42,633 bases of DNA from JAAEQG01 sp023133475 (GCA_030631415.1 DAOVLE010000011.1:1-42633), one strand, 5' to 3'; counted from the stretch's first letter, positions 1-8,782 are shown. The notes: generated by a model from the letters alone, not told the origin. Made by a program: numbers and translations.

Positions 1-56
1 ACATGCTGGTCTCTCCTATCTGAAGCTCGTGAAAACCTCAGATGAGACCAGCATGT
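1..56. repeat. Bulged inverted repeat at window edge
   Basis: A 13-bp arm (1-13) pairs perfectly with 44-56, and an inner 6-bp arm (18-23) pairs with 38-43. A 4-nt bulge (14-17) and a 14-nt loop complete a REP-like or terminator-like hairpin. There is no T-run after either arm. The left context is cut off by the window, so it cannot be tied to a gene. Confidence 0.6.
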
Positions 57-94
57 CCGCCTTCTCGTCACCCCCAAGTACGCTTCCGCCGGAT

Positions 95-266
95 GAACCA
101 TAAAAAGGCAAAAGGCAAGAGGCAAGAGGAAATAGTTGTGCAGGGGGCGTTTAGCGGCGACCCGTAGGGGAGCGCGGAAAACTGAAAATGCGGGGCACCG
201 TTAAACTCCACGGCGCGGTTGCGACGTGGATGTTTTCCACCCCGCATTTTCAATTTTCCATTTCCC
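95..266. repeat. Mosaic of dispersed short repeats
   Basis: Three repeat types seen elsewhere in the window lie in a row. First come AAGAGGC-type heptads (about 105-128). Next is a copy of the element GTTTAGCGGCGACCC followed by a GGGGAGCG end (about 152-177). Last is a pair of inverted GAAAAT/ATTTTC tracts flanking about 70 nt (about 177-262). No coding sequence is supported here. Confidence 0.6.
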
Positions 267-269
267 GAG

Positions 270-1370
270 CTAGCGTGCGGTGCCCACCGCATAGAGACTG
301 ATGCGTTTGGTTCCTACGCTGTTGGCTACAAATAGAAAGTAGTCAGCATGGAAATCCGCCGGCACCAGGGCTGCTAAACCCGATGGCAGGGAGCGTGTTA
401 CGGTAATGCCAACTGGTAACGGCGTACCGCCGGGGCTTTCGTCAGTCCCGCCAAACAGCATGAGCAACCGCCCCTGAAGGTCGAACATGTGGATATGGGC
501 GAAATCCACGTCCGCCACGAAAACAACCCCGTCCGGACCCACCGCCAGCCGTTTGGGCTGCCCCATGTCGCCGTAGCGGTTGCCTGGTTTCCCGAAACTT
601 AGCACCGGATTATGCTCGGTGTCGAAAACCTGCACGCGGCTGTTCATCATGTCCGCGACGCAAATGTGCCCATCGCCGGTAACCGCCAGGCCCATGGGAT
701 AGAAGAACCGCCCCAACTCTTTACCGGTCCCGCCGAACGACCCTAAAGATGCACCGTCGGCGGTGGAAAACACATCCACCCGGTGAGCCCCGATGTCGGC
801 TACATAAAGCTGCGAGTCACACACCGCCACCGCAACCGGACGGTAATCTTTCCGGTCCGCCGCTTTGAACCGGCGTAGGAAAGCCCCGTCCGGGCTGAAG
901 GCGACGACTGCCGCCAGCCCGCGATCGGCTACATAGACGTTGCCGGCACCGTCCAAAGCCACATCCACCGGCTTGACCAGGGTTGGTTCACCGTGCACAC
1001 CAAACTTTTTAGCCTTGCCTGTACGCAAGTCCCAGCGGTGGACGACCCCAAAACCGGTGTCACAGAGGTACAGGCATCCGTCACTAAACGCCAGACCGCC
1101 TGGCGTGCGCACATGTGGGCTCGGCGCTGCTCCGCGAAAGAACTCCACCCAACTGTGCCGAGCAGGCACCAGACCGTTTAAGCTATTGAATGACGTCAGG
1201 TGCACCACATGCGGCAAGGCGGGCGGCGGCGGAAAGTAAACCGGTTCAATCTTGACGCCCGAAGACGCACACCCACCAGCGCCGACCGACACCAGTACGA
1301 CCAACAACCAGCGCGTTAGAATTGAGAATTGAGAATTGAGAATTGAGAATGGAGAATGTGGAACCGACAT
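270..1370 (-). CDS. NHL-repeat beta-propeller lipoprotein
   Basis: Predicted outer-membrane or periplasmic lipoprotein with an NHL beta-propeller. The hydrophobic stretch LLVVLVSVGAGGC ends in a lipobox Cys. After a proline-rich linker come about six NHL blades, recognisable as repeated VYVADRG-, LYVADIG-, ICVADMM- and VFVADVD-type strands, each followed by V-x-VF. It is the last gene of the minus-strand cytochrome operon, about 150 nt after the tetrahaem gene, and resembles the other NHL lipoprotein at 3838-4893. NHL propellers often mediate protein contacts, so a structural role in a surface cytochrome complex is plausible. The start is unsure: the ATG at 1370 is the nearest, has no clear ribosome site, and its N-region is encoded by a heptanucleotide repeat. 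A longer reading starts at 1424. Confidence 0.8.
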   Translation of the reverse strand: MSVPHSPFSILNSQFSILTRWLLVVLVSVGAGGCASSGVKIEPVYFPPPPALPHVVHLTSFNSLNGLVPARHSWVEFFRGAAPSPHVRTPGGLAFSDGCLYLCDTGFGVVHRWDLRTGKAKKFGVHGEPTLVKPVDVALDGAGNVYVADRGLAAVVAFSPDGAFLRRFKAADRKDYRPVAVAVCDSQLYVADIGAHRVDVFSTADGASLGSFGGTGKELGRFFYPMGLAVTGDGHICVADMMNSRVQVFDTEHNPVLSFGKPGNRYGDMGQPKRLAVGPDGVVFVADVDFAHIHMFDLQGRLLMLFGGTDESPGGTPLPVGITVTRSLPSGLAALVPADFHADYFLFVANSVGTKRISLYAVGTAR

Positions 1371-1519
1371 CGGAAAAGCGAACGCGATTTCCGGGTTCTC
1401 AACTCTCCATTTCCCGTTCTCCATTCGTCACGCTCCCCTCCGGGGCGCCGCTAAACGCTACGGATTGCTGCCACTAAAAACCCCACGCGGTCATCCCTCA
1501 TTCTCAATTCTCAATTTCA
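1319..1519. repeat. TTGAGAA heptads and repeat mosaic between operon genes
   Basis: Four to five copies of a TTGAGAA-type heptad lie at about 1319-1352. They are read through as the N-terminus of the NHL lipoprotein. A second piece at 1399-1470 holds CTCCATT/CCCGTTCTCCATT tracts and the element GGCGCCGCTAAACGCTACGG. A third heptad tract (about 1499-1517) abuts the stop codon of the tetrahaem cytochrome gene. Confidence 0.7.
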
Positions 1520-2101
1520 TTTCTTGTGGCATTTGAGGCATAGGGCGCTGCGGGTGTTGTTCATGACGAGCATGTGTGCAAGTCCGGATTCGTTGTGGGG
1601 GTCGTGGCACGAGCTGCACTCGACCCTGCCGCCCGGCAATGTTACCTTCCAACCAGACAACACCGAAGTGAGCGGACGATACCCCTTGGCGATTTTCGGA
1701 TAAAACACGCCAACCGGATGATCGGTGCGACCGTGCCCGGTTGCAAAACGCCCTGGATGCTGCCGGTTGGTGAAACGCTCCCTGTTGACCGCCCCGGTGG
1801 CGTCCTTGGCAATGGTCCCGTCGTGGCAGCGCAGGCAACTGCGAGTCCCCATGCCCGGGTTTGACTTGCTCGTGGCAGACCTCCCGAAACGCCTGGTTAA
1901 GTCCGCACGCGAATCCCACAGTGGCGGCACGGATGGTTCTTCGCCTTCGGGCGTGTGGCAGGCTCCGCACTTGTCGAACCCTTCCCAGGCTGCGGTGCTG
2001 AAGTCGTGCCTGGAGCCTTTCAAGTCGGCAAACGCCCAGCCGCCGACAACCGTCAGCACCACCGCCAGCACTCCACCAACAATTGCGCTACGTTTCATCA
2101 T
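1517..2101 (-). CDS. Tetrahaem c-type cytochrome, secreted
   Basis: A 194-residue exported cytochrome. A signal peptide (residues 1-25, ending WAFA) precedes four CXXCH haem sites at residues 45, 89, 162 and 188. The third is part of the CHDPHN motif typical of doubled-CXXCH domains. The order (CHTP, CHDG, CHDPHN, terminal CXXCH) matches the first four sites of the 12-haem protein directly upstream, so it looks like a stand-alone copy of one tetrahaem module. It starts 9 nt after the 12-haem gene ends, so the two are surely co-transcribed. Likely role: electron transfer in the periplasm or at the cell surface, as partner of the porin. It ends CHKK and its stop abuts a heptad repeat. A nanowire subunit is possible but unproven. 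Confidence 0.9.
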   Translation of the reverse strand: MMKRSAIVGGVLAVVLTVVGGWAFADLKGSRHDFSTAAWEGFDKCGACHTPEGEEPSVPPLWDSRADLTRRFGRSATSKSNPGMGTRSCLRCHDGTIAKDATGAVNRERFTNRQHPGRFATGHGRTDHPVGVFYPKIAKGYRPLTSVLSGWKVTLPGGRVECSSCHDPHNESGLAHMLVMNNTRSALCLKCHKK

Positions 2102-2110
2102 CGTTAACTC

Positions 2111-3841
2111 TCATTGCGAATACGGAAAATCCACGTGAGTGAAACCGTGGCAGGTCATCGTGCAGCTTCCCGAGAACCGCCCGGTGTCCACGTACTCGAC
2201 CCCGCGACCTGCCACCGGACGCACCACCGAAAGGTCGAAGTTGATCAGGTTGCTGTGGTTTCGGCTGTTGCCCTGGCTTCGGGAGATGCCGTGCGGGTCG
2301 TGGCAGACGTTGCACGGGGTGCGGATGTCCACGATGTGCCGGCGATGCCGCGAGAAGCTCTCGTCGTTGAGGATGCTGTCGCGGTTGTGGCACTGGTAGC
2401 ACAGGGCGTAAGCCTGGGCACTCTCGGTGGTGAAGTCGTCGGTGTCATAGTTGGACACCAGCAGCGGCTCAAAAATCGACCCGTGAGGCCCGTTAGGCCC
2501 CGTGCCCCCGGCGGACCGGGCGTTGTCGCTGTTGTGACAGTCGGTGCAACTGATGATGCTGCCGACGCGGTAGGGCGGGATCAGGCTGACCACGTCGGAG
2601 TTCCGCCGCGGGCCTGCCACCGGATGGAACGACGGGTTGCGGGTCTGGAACTCCAACCGCGTATTGGTCTGGCTGACCTGCCGCGAGGTGATCAACCGCG
2701 GCCTGGCTACACTGTCACCGTGACACCGGAAACAAATCTCATAAACGAACCGGGCTTCGTCAAGCCGGCGACCGGTGATGGAAACACCAGGCGCGTGCAA
2801 GGTCGGCCCTTTGACCAGTTGCCCCCGCGTGCCCTGCACGGTCCCGAAGGGATTGTGCTGCACGGCGTGGGGATTATGACAATCGACACACTCGACGTGC
2901 CGCCGCATGGTGAAGGGAATCTCCGCCGGATCGTGAATCCCGGTACGGGCTTTGACGTTATGGCTCCAGCGCTTGCCGATATCGGCGGCGATGTTGAAAC
3001 TAGCCACCGCCCCGCTATGGCAGTTCAGGCAATTATCTTCCTCACGCTTGAAACGCAGCAACCGCTCACGCTGCGGGGCTGAATGTATCTTATGGCAATT
3101 CGTGCACCCGTTGGCCGCCACGGAACCGTACTTAAGCCGCTCACGCGGGTCGACAATACGCCCGGTGGTTCGCTTGTTGCTGGTCGCATGTGAAGACATC
3201 GGCCAACCGTCCATATCGTGACAGGTCACACAGATGGCTGACATCTGATCGCTCACCCGCAGGAAATCGCCCAGTTCGTTGTTGTGCGGATCGTGACAGG
3301 TGGTGCAGTGCACCTCGCTGTGCACGCCCAGCGGCATGTCCCGAGTCACCAACTCCGGCGGGCGAATCTGGCGATCCCGGTTGGTGAGAGCCCGATCGTA
3401 ACGGAACCCGATCGGATGATCGTCCGACAGATCGTTGGTCAGGTCGGTTGCACCCGGCGGAATCGTCCGGGCGGTCATTACTATCGGATGCGTCTGCGGC
3501 TGAGATAGCACATTGCCTAACGCCATCGAACCGTCGTGGCAACTGAGGCACATCTTGGAAGGCCCGGACGGCTGATCGATACGAGCGTCCGTGGTCGAAC
3601 TCTCATAGATGCGATAGTGCACCCGCGGGTTCTCACGGTTCCACAGCGGGGTCTGCGGGGCGGCATTGTGCGGCGTATGGCAGAAGATGCAAATCTCGTT
3701 CTCGCTAACAGCCCGGATCGGGCCTGGGCCTCGAGCGGAGAGATCGTGCTTGGAGTTGACGATCGATTCGTCGGCGGGCGCAACTGCCGTCGCAAAACCA
3801 ACCACCAGACCGGCAAATAGTTGAACAAGTGTCCCCCTCAT
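2111..3841 (-). CDS. Dodecahaem c-type cytochrome, three tetrahaem modules
   Basis: A 576-residue exported multihaem cytochrome with a signal peptide (about 1-23). It has eleven CXXCH sites at residues 51, 98, 179, 204, 246, 271, 318, 370, 432, 481 and 510, and a last site, C560-TMT-C564-H565, that is CX3CH. The sites fall into three groups of four, each with spacing like the neighbouring tetrahaem protein; CHxPH pairs occur at sites 1, 3, 7 and 11. Doubled-CXXCH cytochromes of this kind carry electrons through or outside the outer membrane in Geobacter-like bacteria. Its ATG overlaps the stop of the upstream NHL gene (ATGA), so translation is coupled. The porin two genes upstream suggests a porin-cytochrome conduit. 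Substrate and redox partner cannot be read from sequence. Confidence 0.92.
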   Translation of the reverse strand: MRGTLVQLFAGLVVGFATAVAPADESIVNSKHDLSARGPGPIRAVSENEICIFCHTPHNAAPQTPLWNRENPRVHYRIYESSTTDARIDQPSGPSKMCLSCHDGSMALGNVLSQPQTHPIVMTARTIPPGATDLTNDLSDDHPIGFRYDRALTNRDRQIRPPELVTRDMPLGVHSEVHCTTCHDPHNNELGDFLRVSDQMSAICVTCHDMDGWPMSSHATSNKRTTGRIVDPRERLKYGSVAANGCTNCHKIHSAPQRERLLRFKREEDNCLNCHSGAVASFNIAADIGKRWSHNVKARTGIHDPAEIPFTMRRHVECVDCHNPHAVQHNPFGTVQGTRGQLVKGPTLHAPGVSITGRRLDEARFVYEICFRCHGDSVARPRLITSRQVSQTNTRLEFQTRNPSFHPVAGPRRNSDVVSLIPPYRVGSIISCTDCHNSDNARSAGGTGPNGPHGSIFEPLLVSNYDTDDFTTESAQAYALCYQCHNRDSILNDESFSRHRRHIVDIRTPCNVCHDPHGISRSQGNSRNHSNLINFDLSVVRPVAGRGVEYVDTGRFSGSCTMTCHGFTHVDFPYSQ

Positions 3842-4893
3842 CCGGTATTCCTTAAATAGTCAAACACCTGGATGCGGCGGTTAGCGGAATCCGCCACCCA
3901 GATGCGATTGTCCTGATCAATAGCCAAACCAGCCGGCAGAGCAAACTCGCCCCGACCGGCTCCTTCATGCCCAAACGCCAACAATAACCGACCCTGGCGG
4001 TCGAATATCTGCACGTTCTCGAAATGGCTGTCCACGATATACAGATGACCGTCGCCGTCGAAAGCCACTCCCTTGGGCAGGGAGAAGTCGCCGGCACCGT
4101 CGCCTTTGCAGCCGATGACCCGCAGGCACACGCCGTCCAAATCCATCAACTGGACGCGGAAGTTGCCCGAGTCTGCCACCAGCAGCCGCTCACCACCATC
4201 CCAGGCGATGTGCGAAGGGTAGTTGAACTCGCCCGGATTGCTCCCATTGTGCCCAAACGTGGTGACCAGACCACCCGCCGGCTCAAAGACCACCACGCGA
4301 TGCGACCCGCCATCGACCACGTAAAGCTGATCCCGATCCGCCACATAGGTGACACCCACCGGCCGCTTCAGTTCTCCCTCGCCGAACCGGTTGCGAAACG
4401 TCCCCTGCGCGTCCAACTCGATCACTTCATGCCGCCCGGCGTCGGTGACGAAAAGCCGCTGCCCCACCCAGGCGACACCGATCGGCGTAGCGAACCGCCC
4501 GTCATTCCAGCCGCTGACCATGCGGTGGGTCCGGGCACGCAGATCGAGGATGTGGACGGCTGACCCGCTTCCGTCGGCGACAGCCACCAACCACCGGGCG
4601 TGCACCGCCACCGAGTGCGGGCTGGAAAACCCGATCGGCGGGCGTGGCCCTCGCAGTGCAGCCTTGAAAATCTCACTACCGGGAACGGCTGCGTGCAAGT
4701 CTGCGCTGCCGCCAAGCTCGCCCACCAGCCTGATCCGCGGTGTCTCCGGCGCTAGAGGCCAAACCAGCGGCGGGTCGATCAGCGGAAACAACTCACCCTG
4801 CGGCCTGGCACAGCCGACAAGCAGCCCATCCATAGTCAGGCAACTCGCCAAAGCCAACAGGCGACGAGTTTTAGTAACGTCGGGCCAGCACAT
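3838..4893 (-). CDS. NHL-repeat beta-propeller lipoprotein
   Basis: About 351 residues. The N-terminus TKTRRLLALASCL followed by GLLVGC is a lipoprotein signal with a lipobox Cys. Five to six NHL repeats follow, seen as repeated VTDAGRHEVIELD, YVVDGGSHRVVVF, LVADSGNFRVQLM, YIVDSHFENVQIF and WVADSANRRIQVF strands. The preferred start is the ATG at 4893, about 10 nt after AGGGA; an in-frame ATG at 4935 would lengthen the overlap with the porin gene. The gene overlaps the end of the porin gene by 23 nt and the start of the 12-haem gene by 4 nt, so it sits inside the conduit operon. The function is not known from the sequence. A scaffold or anchoring role for the cytochromes is an inference. Confidence 0.85.
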   Translation of the reverse strand: MCWPDVTKTRRLLALASCLTMDGLLVGCARPQGELFPLIDPPLVWPLAPETPRIRLVGELGGSADLHAAVPGSEIFKAALRGPRPPIGFSSPHSVAVHARWLVAVADGSGSAVHILDLRARTHRMVSGWNDGRFATPIGVAWVGQRLFVTDAGRHEVIELDAQGTFRNRFGEGELKRPVGVTYVADRDQLYVVDGGSHRVVVFEPAGGLVTTFGHNGSNPGEFNYPSHIAWDGGERLLVADSGNFRVQLMDLDGVCLRVIGCKGDGAGDFSLPKGVAFDGDGHLYIVDSHFENVQIFDRQGRLLLAFGHEGAGRGEFALPAGLAIDQDNRIWVADSANRRIQVFDYLRNTG

Positions 4894-6949
4894 TGGGGAA
4901 GTCCCTGCGAATCCGGAAGTAAAGCCCGAAATCATCCTCCACGGACTCGGGCAGATCCAGACGGTCGTACTCGAAGGTGAGTTCCGCCGTCAGATTGCCC
5001 ATCACATAGTCCACACCGGCAGCTACGTCCCACGCCCGGGTGATTCCATCGGTTGAATCATCTTCCCACCGGTAACCCAGACGCTCGAAGATGGACAGGT
5101 CCTCCCGCAAACACCACCGGTGGTCCAGTTCCACGTCGATGATGGTCACGTTGCGGTCGTCCATGCCGCCCTCGAAGAAGAAACGCGACAACCGCGTGGA
5201 AGCATTCAAACTATGCTCCGGCGTCTGCAAAATGTACACCACCCCGTCCAGATGAAAGGCGTCGTACGGCTCGACGGTATCGTCGAAAATCTCATACTCC
5301 GCCCCCAACGCAAACCGCTTGTGATCGTACTTGACACCCAGGCGATGGTGGTCCGTGCGGTCGGCGAACCGCGCGAAACCGGTGGACGAATCCGCCTCCT
5401 GATTGCGATAGGAGAAGCGGTAGTAAGGCGTAATCCCATTATCAAACCGCTGCTCCAGCCCGGCATCGACCCGGATGGTGTCGATCTGCCCCTTGGTCGG
5501 GGTGCGATATTGATAGTCGATCAACACCGTGCCGCCGTCGGCGATCCGCCCGCTCAACAGGCGAACCAACTGGATAACATTACCCCGCTTGAAGACCAGA
5601 TAGTCTCGCCCCGCCATGTAATAGCGGCGATTGGTGGTATCCGTCAGCACGATCGACTGGATAATCACGTTACGATTCCGCAGAGTGATGTTGAGTGGGT
5701 CGCGGAACGTGGCTGACTCGTTGAGCACCACCCGCACGCCGCTGTCACCCTTCATGTCCTGGGTGTCATAGGCGAGAGCCAGATTCGCATAAAAGCGCCC
5801 ATAGGGATTTTTGCGGTTGTATTGCCAGTCCACCGAGCCGCCGTACTGGGTGGTGTCCACGTCGTCCTCCACGTCTTCGTACAAGGCGAAGAGGTTGGCG
5901 GTGGTGACCAGGTTCTCATAGATACGGTGGACCAGTTGGAAGTCGAAGCGTTGGGTCTCGATGTCCAGGCCTTCATAACGCTCGCGGTTGAACTGATACT
6001 TGTAGAACGTTTCGAGGTTGTCGCTATGCCGGAGAGTCAGTTGAGGTCCGATCTCGAAGAAATCGCGGGCGAAGTCGCCGCTTTCCTCTTGCCAGTGGGC
6101 CAGGGTTCGGAAGGTATGCTGGTGGCTGCCGCCGAACTCCAGCTCATGTTCCAGGGTGAACAGGTCGCGGGTGGTATCGAACGCTTCTTGCAGGCCCTGA
6201 AATTCCTGCTTGCTCTCGGAGTGTTCGTAGGAAAACTTAAACCAGTGGTGGTCCGAGATGATCCACTCGACCCCCCAGTTCAAAGTGCTTTCGGTGTAGT
6301 GTTCGTCGTCGCGTTCGTCCCAGTTGCCGGTGCGGTCGGTCTCCAGGTAGTCATAGCTGAGGGTCATGGGGAACTTTTCGTGGGCGAAATCCCAACTGGT
6401 CCCGAACCCGGTTCGAGTTTCGTCGAGGGTCGGCTGGAACCGGCGGCTGATGCGGTCGTCCTGCCGCAGGGCATAGATTGACCCGGACAGCAGTTTGCCG
6501 GTGAAGAAGTTGACCCGCATGTCGTATTGGAATAGGTGGCCGGTGTCGTGGTCGTCTTTGTCGGAATACCAGCCGCGTTCCTCGTGACAGCTCTGGGTGA
6601 GAGCGAAGCTGATATCGCCGTCGAAGGTGATGAAACTGGGGTCGAGGATAGTGCCGTCGAGGGTGAACCCGATCCGCTCTTTGAAGGTGTAGTCCCGGTT
6701 GGTCTGGGTGTGGCGTTTGTTGTTCCAGCCTTTCAGAAGCCCGTGGGGCTGCCGAGAGGACTGCCGCACCGTGGTATGGTTGTAGTCACCTTCGAGTTCC
6801 AGGTAGACAGTTTGCAGGTTGAAGCTGGAGGATTGGGTTTCCCCCTCGGAATCTGCCTCTGCCTTAACCTGGCTGGTGAGAACCGATCCTGCAAGCATGC
6901 CGCAGATAATCGACGGCATGAAGCTCAAGCCAACGCCCGCGCCGCGCAT
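4871..6949 (-). CDS. Outer-membrane beta-barrel (porin of cytochrome conduit)
   Basis: A 692-residue exported protein. The signal peptide (1-30, ending VKAEA) follows a good ribosome site (AAGGTGA, then ATG). The mature part is made almost wholly of alternating polar/aromatic strands (LSYDYLETDRTG, FKFSYEHSESK, YYRFSYRNQEADS, ELTFEYDRLD types) rich in Tyr, Phe, Arg and Asp, as in large outer-membrane barrels. It ends in an aromatic residue (ARRY), the usual C-terminal signature for barrel insertion. An internal segment around 430-490 (YYMAGRDYLVFKRG) looks like a small soluble or plug domain. It is the first gene of the operon, followed by NHL and multihaem proteins, so it probably sheathes a cytochrome across the outer membrane, like MtrB or the Geobacter porin-cytochrome porins. 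No homology to a named family is claimed. Confidence 0.8.
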   Translation of the reverse strand: MRGAGVGLSFMPSIICGMLAGSVLTSQVKAEADSEGETQSSSFNLQTVYLELEGDYNHTTVRQSSRQPHGLLKGWNNKRHTQTNRDYTFKERIGFTLDGTILDPSFITFDGDISFALTQSCHEERGWYSDKDDHDTGHLFQYDMRVNFFTGKLLSGSIYALRQDDRISRRFQPTLDETRTGFGTSWDFAHEKFPMTLSYDYLETDRTGNWDERDDEHYTESTLNWGVEWIISDHHWFKFSYEHSESKQEFQGLQEAFDTTRDLFTLEHELEFGGSHQHTFRTLAHWQEESGDFARDFFEIGPQLTLRHSDNLETFYKYQFNRERYEGLDIETQRFDFQLVHRIYENLVTTANLFALYEDVEDDVDTTQYGGSVDWQYNRKNPYGRFYANLALAYDTQDMKGDSGVRVVLNESATFRDPLNITLRNRNVIIQSIVLTDTTNRRYYMAGRDYLVFKRGNVIQLVRLLSGRIADGGTVLIDYQYRTPTKGQIDTIRVDAGLEQRFDNGITPYYRFSYRNQEADSSTGFARFADRTDHHRLGVKYDHKRFALGAEYEIFDDTVEPYDAFHLDGVVYILQTPEHSLNASTRLSRFFFEGGMDDRNVTIIDVELDHRWCLREDLSIFERLGYRWEDDSTDGITRAWDVAAGVDYVMGNLTAELTFEYDRLDLPESVEDDFGLYFRIRRDFPNVLARRY

Positions 6950-7496
6950 AGCTCACCTTTGCAATTGATTGCTTGAGTTCTCGGGGGGCGGCGCGTCTCT
7001 ATTCGCGTGGTCCCCCGCCTTCCACCTAACTGCCGCTTCCGGGGCGATCCCACGATAGCGGCGTCAACCCTACAAAACAGGATCGGCATTCTAGGCCACC
7101 CGGCGCCACCATGCAACACCATTTCGCGAAGAAATTGAGCGCGACGTGCGATTGTCCACGCTCCCCTGTGGAAAGAATGGAAAATGGAAAATGGAAAATG
7201 CGGAGTTGGCGACATTGCGTCACCCAATTCTCCCCGCTCCCCTACGGGTCGCCGCTAAACACCTTGGCGTGAGCACAACGACGATGTTCCCATCCCCTCA
7301 TTTTCAATTTTCCATTTTCAATTTTCCATTCTTCTCCACTCCGATTTGGTTGCGTTGCCGGGCTTAAAGTCGTAAAAACCACACCTTGCCCGTTGTTGAG
7401 GAACGGACGACTGCGCCTCGCGTGGGGTCTGGCAGTATTGGTAGCGTCCGTGACGGGTTGAAACAAAACGATTCCATTGCCCTGTGGAGGTATGCC
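6950..7496. other. Divergent intergenic region with repeats
   Basis: This 547-nt gap separates the minus-strand conduit operon from the plus-strand pepT. The part nearest the porin (6950-7140) is unique sequence and should hold the operon promoter, but I see no convincing -35/-10 pair. From about 7155 it holds repeats. GGAAAAT heptads (7177-7200) and an inverted ATTTTC tract (7299-7331) flank a copy of the CTCCCCTACGGGTCGCCGC element (7235-7260). No gene is supported. Confidence 0.6.
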
Positions 7497-8726
7497 GTGA
7501 AAGAACTGCTGGATCGCTTCTTGCGTTACGTGAAGGTCGAGACCACCGCCGTCGAGGATACCACCGAATACCCGAGTTCGCCCGGGCAATTCGAGTTGGG
7601 CAAAATCCTGGCAGAGGAAATGGAGGAGATGGGCATCGAGGATGTCGAGGTGGGCAAATACGGGATTGTCATGGGCACCCTGCCGGGCAATGTCAAAAAA
7701 GCTCCCACCATCGCCTGGTTGGCTCATATGGACACCTCACCGGATGCCAGCGGCAAAAACATAAAGCCGATTATCCACAAAAAGTACAACGGAAAGGACA
7801 TTGTCCTGCCCGGTGACAAGACCAAGGTCATCGAAGTCGACGAGACCGAGGGCATGGCGGACCTCAAGGGCAAGACACTCATCACCACCGACGGCACCAC
7901 CCTGCTGGGGGCGGACGACAAAGCCGGGGTGGCTGCGATTATGACCGCCGCCGCCCACCTGTTGGCCAACCCGCGAATCAAGCACGGGCCTATCCGCCTG
8001 CTCTTCACCTGTGATGAGGAGGTCGGGCGCGGAACTGATAAGGTGGACATCAAAAAGATTAACGCCGCTTGTGCCTATACGCTCGACGGCGAGGGCGAAG
8101 CCGGACTCGAAAACGAGACCTTCTCAGCAGACATGGCCACCATCACTATCACCGGTGTCAACATCCACCCGGGATTTGCCAAAGGGCGGATGGTTAACGC
8201 CATACGTTTGGCGGGGCTGTTCTTGTCTCGGCTGCCGTGGCATCAGTTGGCTCCGGAGACCACCGCCGGCCGGGACGGGTTCCTGCATCCGTACATGATC
8301 GAGGGCGGGGTGCCGGAGGTGACGATTCGCATCCTGCTGCGCAGCTTCGTGACCGGCGAACTCAAGGAGGAAGCCAAGATTCTCAAGACCGTCGCCGCCT
8401 CGATATTGGCTGATTTCCCCAAGGCCAAGATCAACATCAAGGTCGCCAAGCAGTACCGCAACATGATCGAGCACTTGGACAAGGAGCCGCGGGCGGTTGA
8501 CCTGGCAGCCAAAGCAATAAAGGCAGCCGGATTTGAGCCGAAGTTCGAGTCGATCCGCGGCGGCACGGACGGGGCGCGTCTCAGCGAGGTAGGCCTGCCC
8601 ACCCCCAACCTGTCCGTCGGCATGCACAACTTCCATTCGCCCTTGGAGTTCGCCTGCCTTGAGCAGATGCAATCATCCGTGAACGTGCTGATCGAGTTGG
8701 CCAAGTTGTGGGGCAAGGAGAAGTAG
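7497..8726 (+). CDS. pepT: Tripeptide aminopeptidase T
   Basis: A 409-residue zinc peptidase of family M20B, which removes the N-terminal residue from tripeptides in the cytoplasm. The GTG at 7497 was chosen because GGAGG lies 6 nt upstream and it gives the length of known PepT (about 408). Metal-site residues are visible: H77 and D79 (AHMDTSP), D140 (LLGADDKAG), E174 and E175 (CDEEVGRG), D197 (YTLDGEGEAG) and a His near 380 (HNFHSPLE). The ITGVNIHPGFAKG and GGTDGARLS motifs are also PepT-like. It is followed 56 nt later by a POT-like transporter, which suggests a peptide uptake and breakdown unit. Its TAG stop lies inside a TAGGGCGGG repeat remnant. Confidence 0.95.
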   Translation: MKELLDRFLRYVKVETTAVEDTTEYPSSPGQFELGKILAEEMEEMGIEDVEVGKYGIVMGTLPGNVKKAPTIAWLAHMDTSPDASGKNIKPIIHKKYNGKDIVLPGDKTKVIEVDETEGMADLKGKTLITTDGTTLLGADDKAGVAAIMTAAAHLLANPRIKHGPIRLLFTCDEEVGRGTDKVDIKKINAACAYTLDGEGEAGLENETFSADMATITITGVNIHPGFAKGRMVNAIRLAGLFLSRLPWHQLAPETTAGRDGFLHPYMIEGGVPEVTIRILLRSFVTGELKEEAKILKTVAASILADFPKAKINIKVAKQYRNMIEHLDKEPRAVDLAAKAIKAAGFEPKFESIRGGTDGARLSEVGLPTPNLSVGMHNFHSPLEFACLEQMQSSVNVLIELAKLWGKEK

Positions 8727-8782
8727 GGCGGGTGGCTGTAGAGCTATCAGCCATACAAACATTGGTTTGAGGAACATCAGCA

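Noticed and set aside
940..1239. Plus-strand open frame of 99 codons
   Set aside because: It is antisense to the NHL lipoprotein, with no ribosome site or motif.
2114..3082. Long plus-strand open frame of about 320 codons
   Set aside because: It lies wholly antisense to the 12-haem cytochrome gene, whose CXXCH pattern is unmistakable. The translation is low in complexity and has no recognisable domain.
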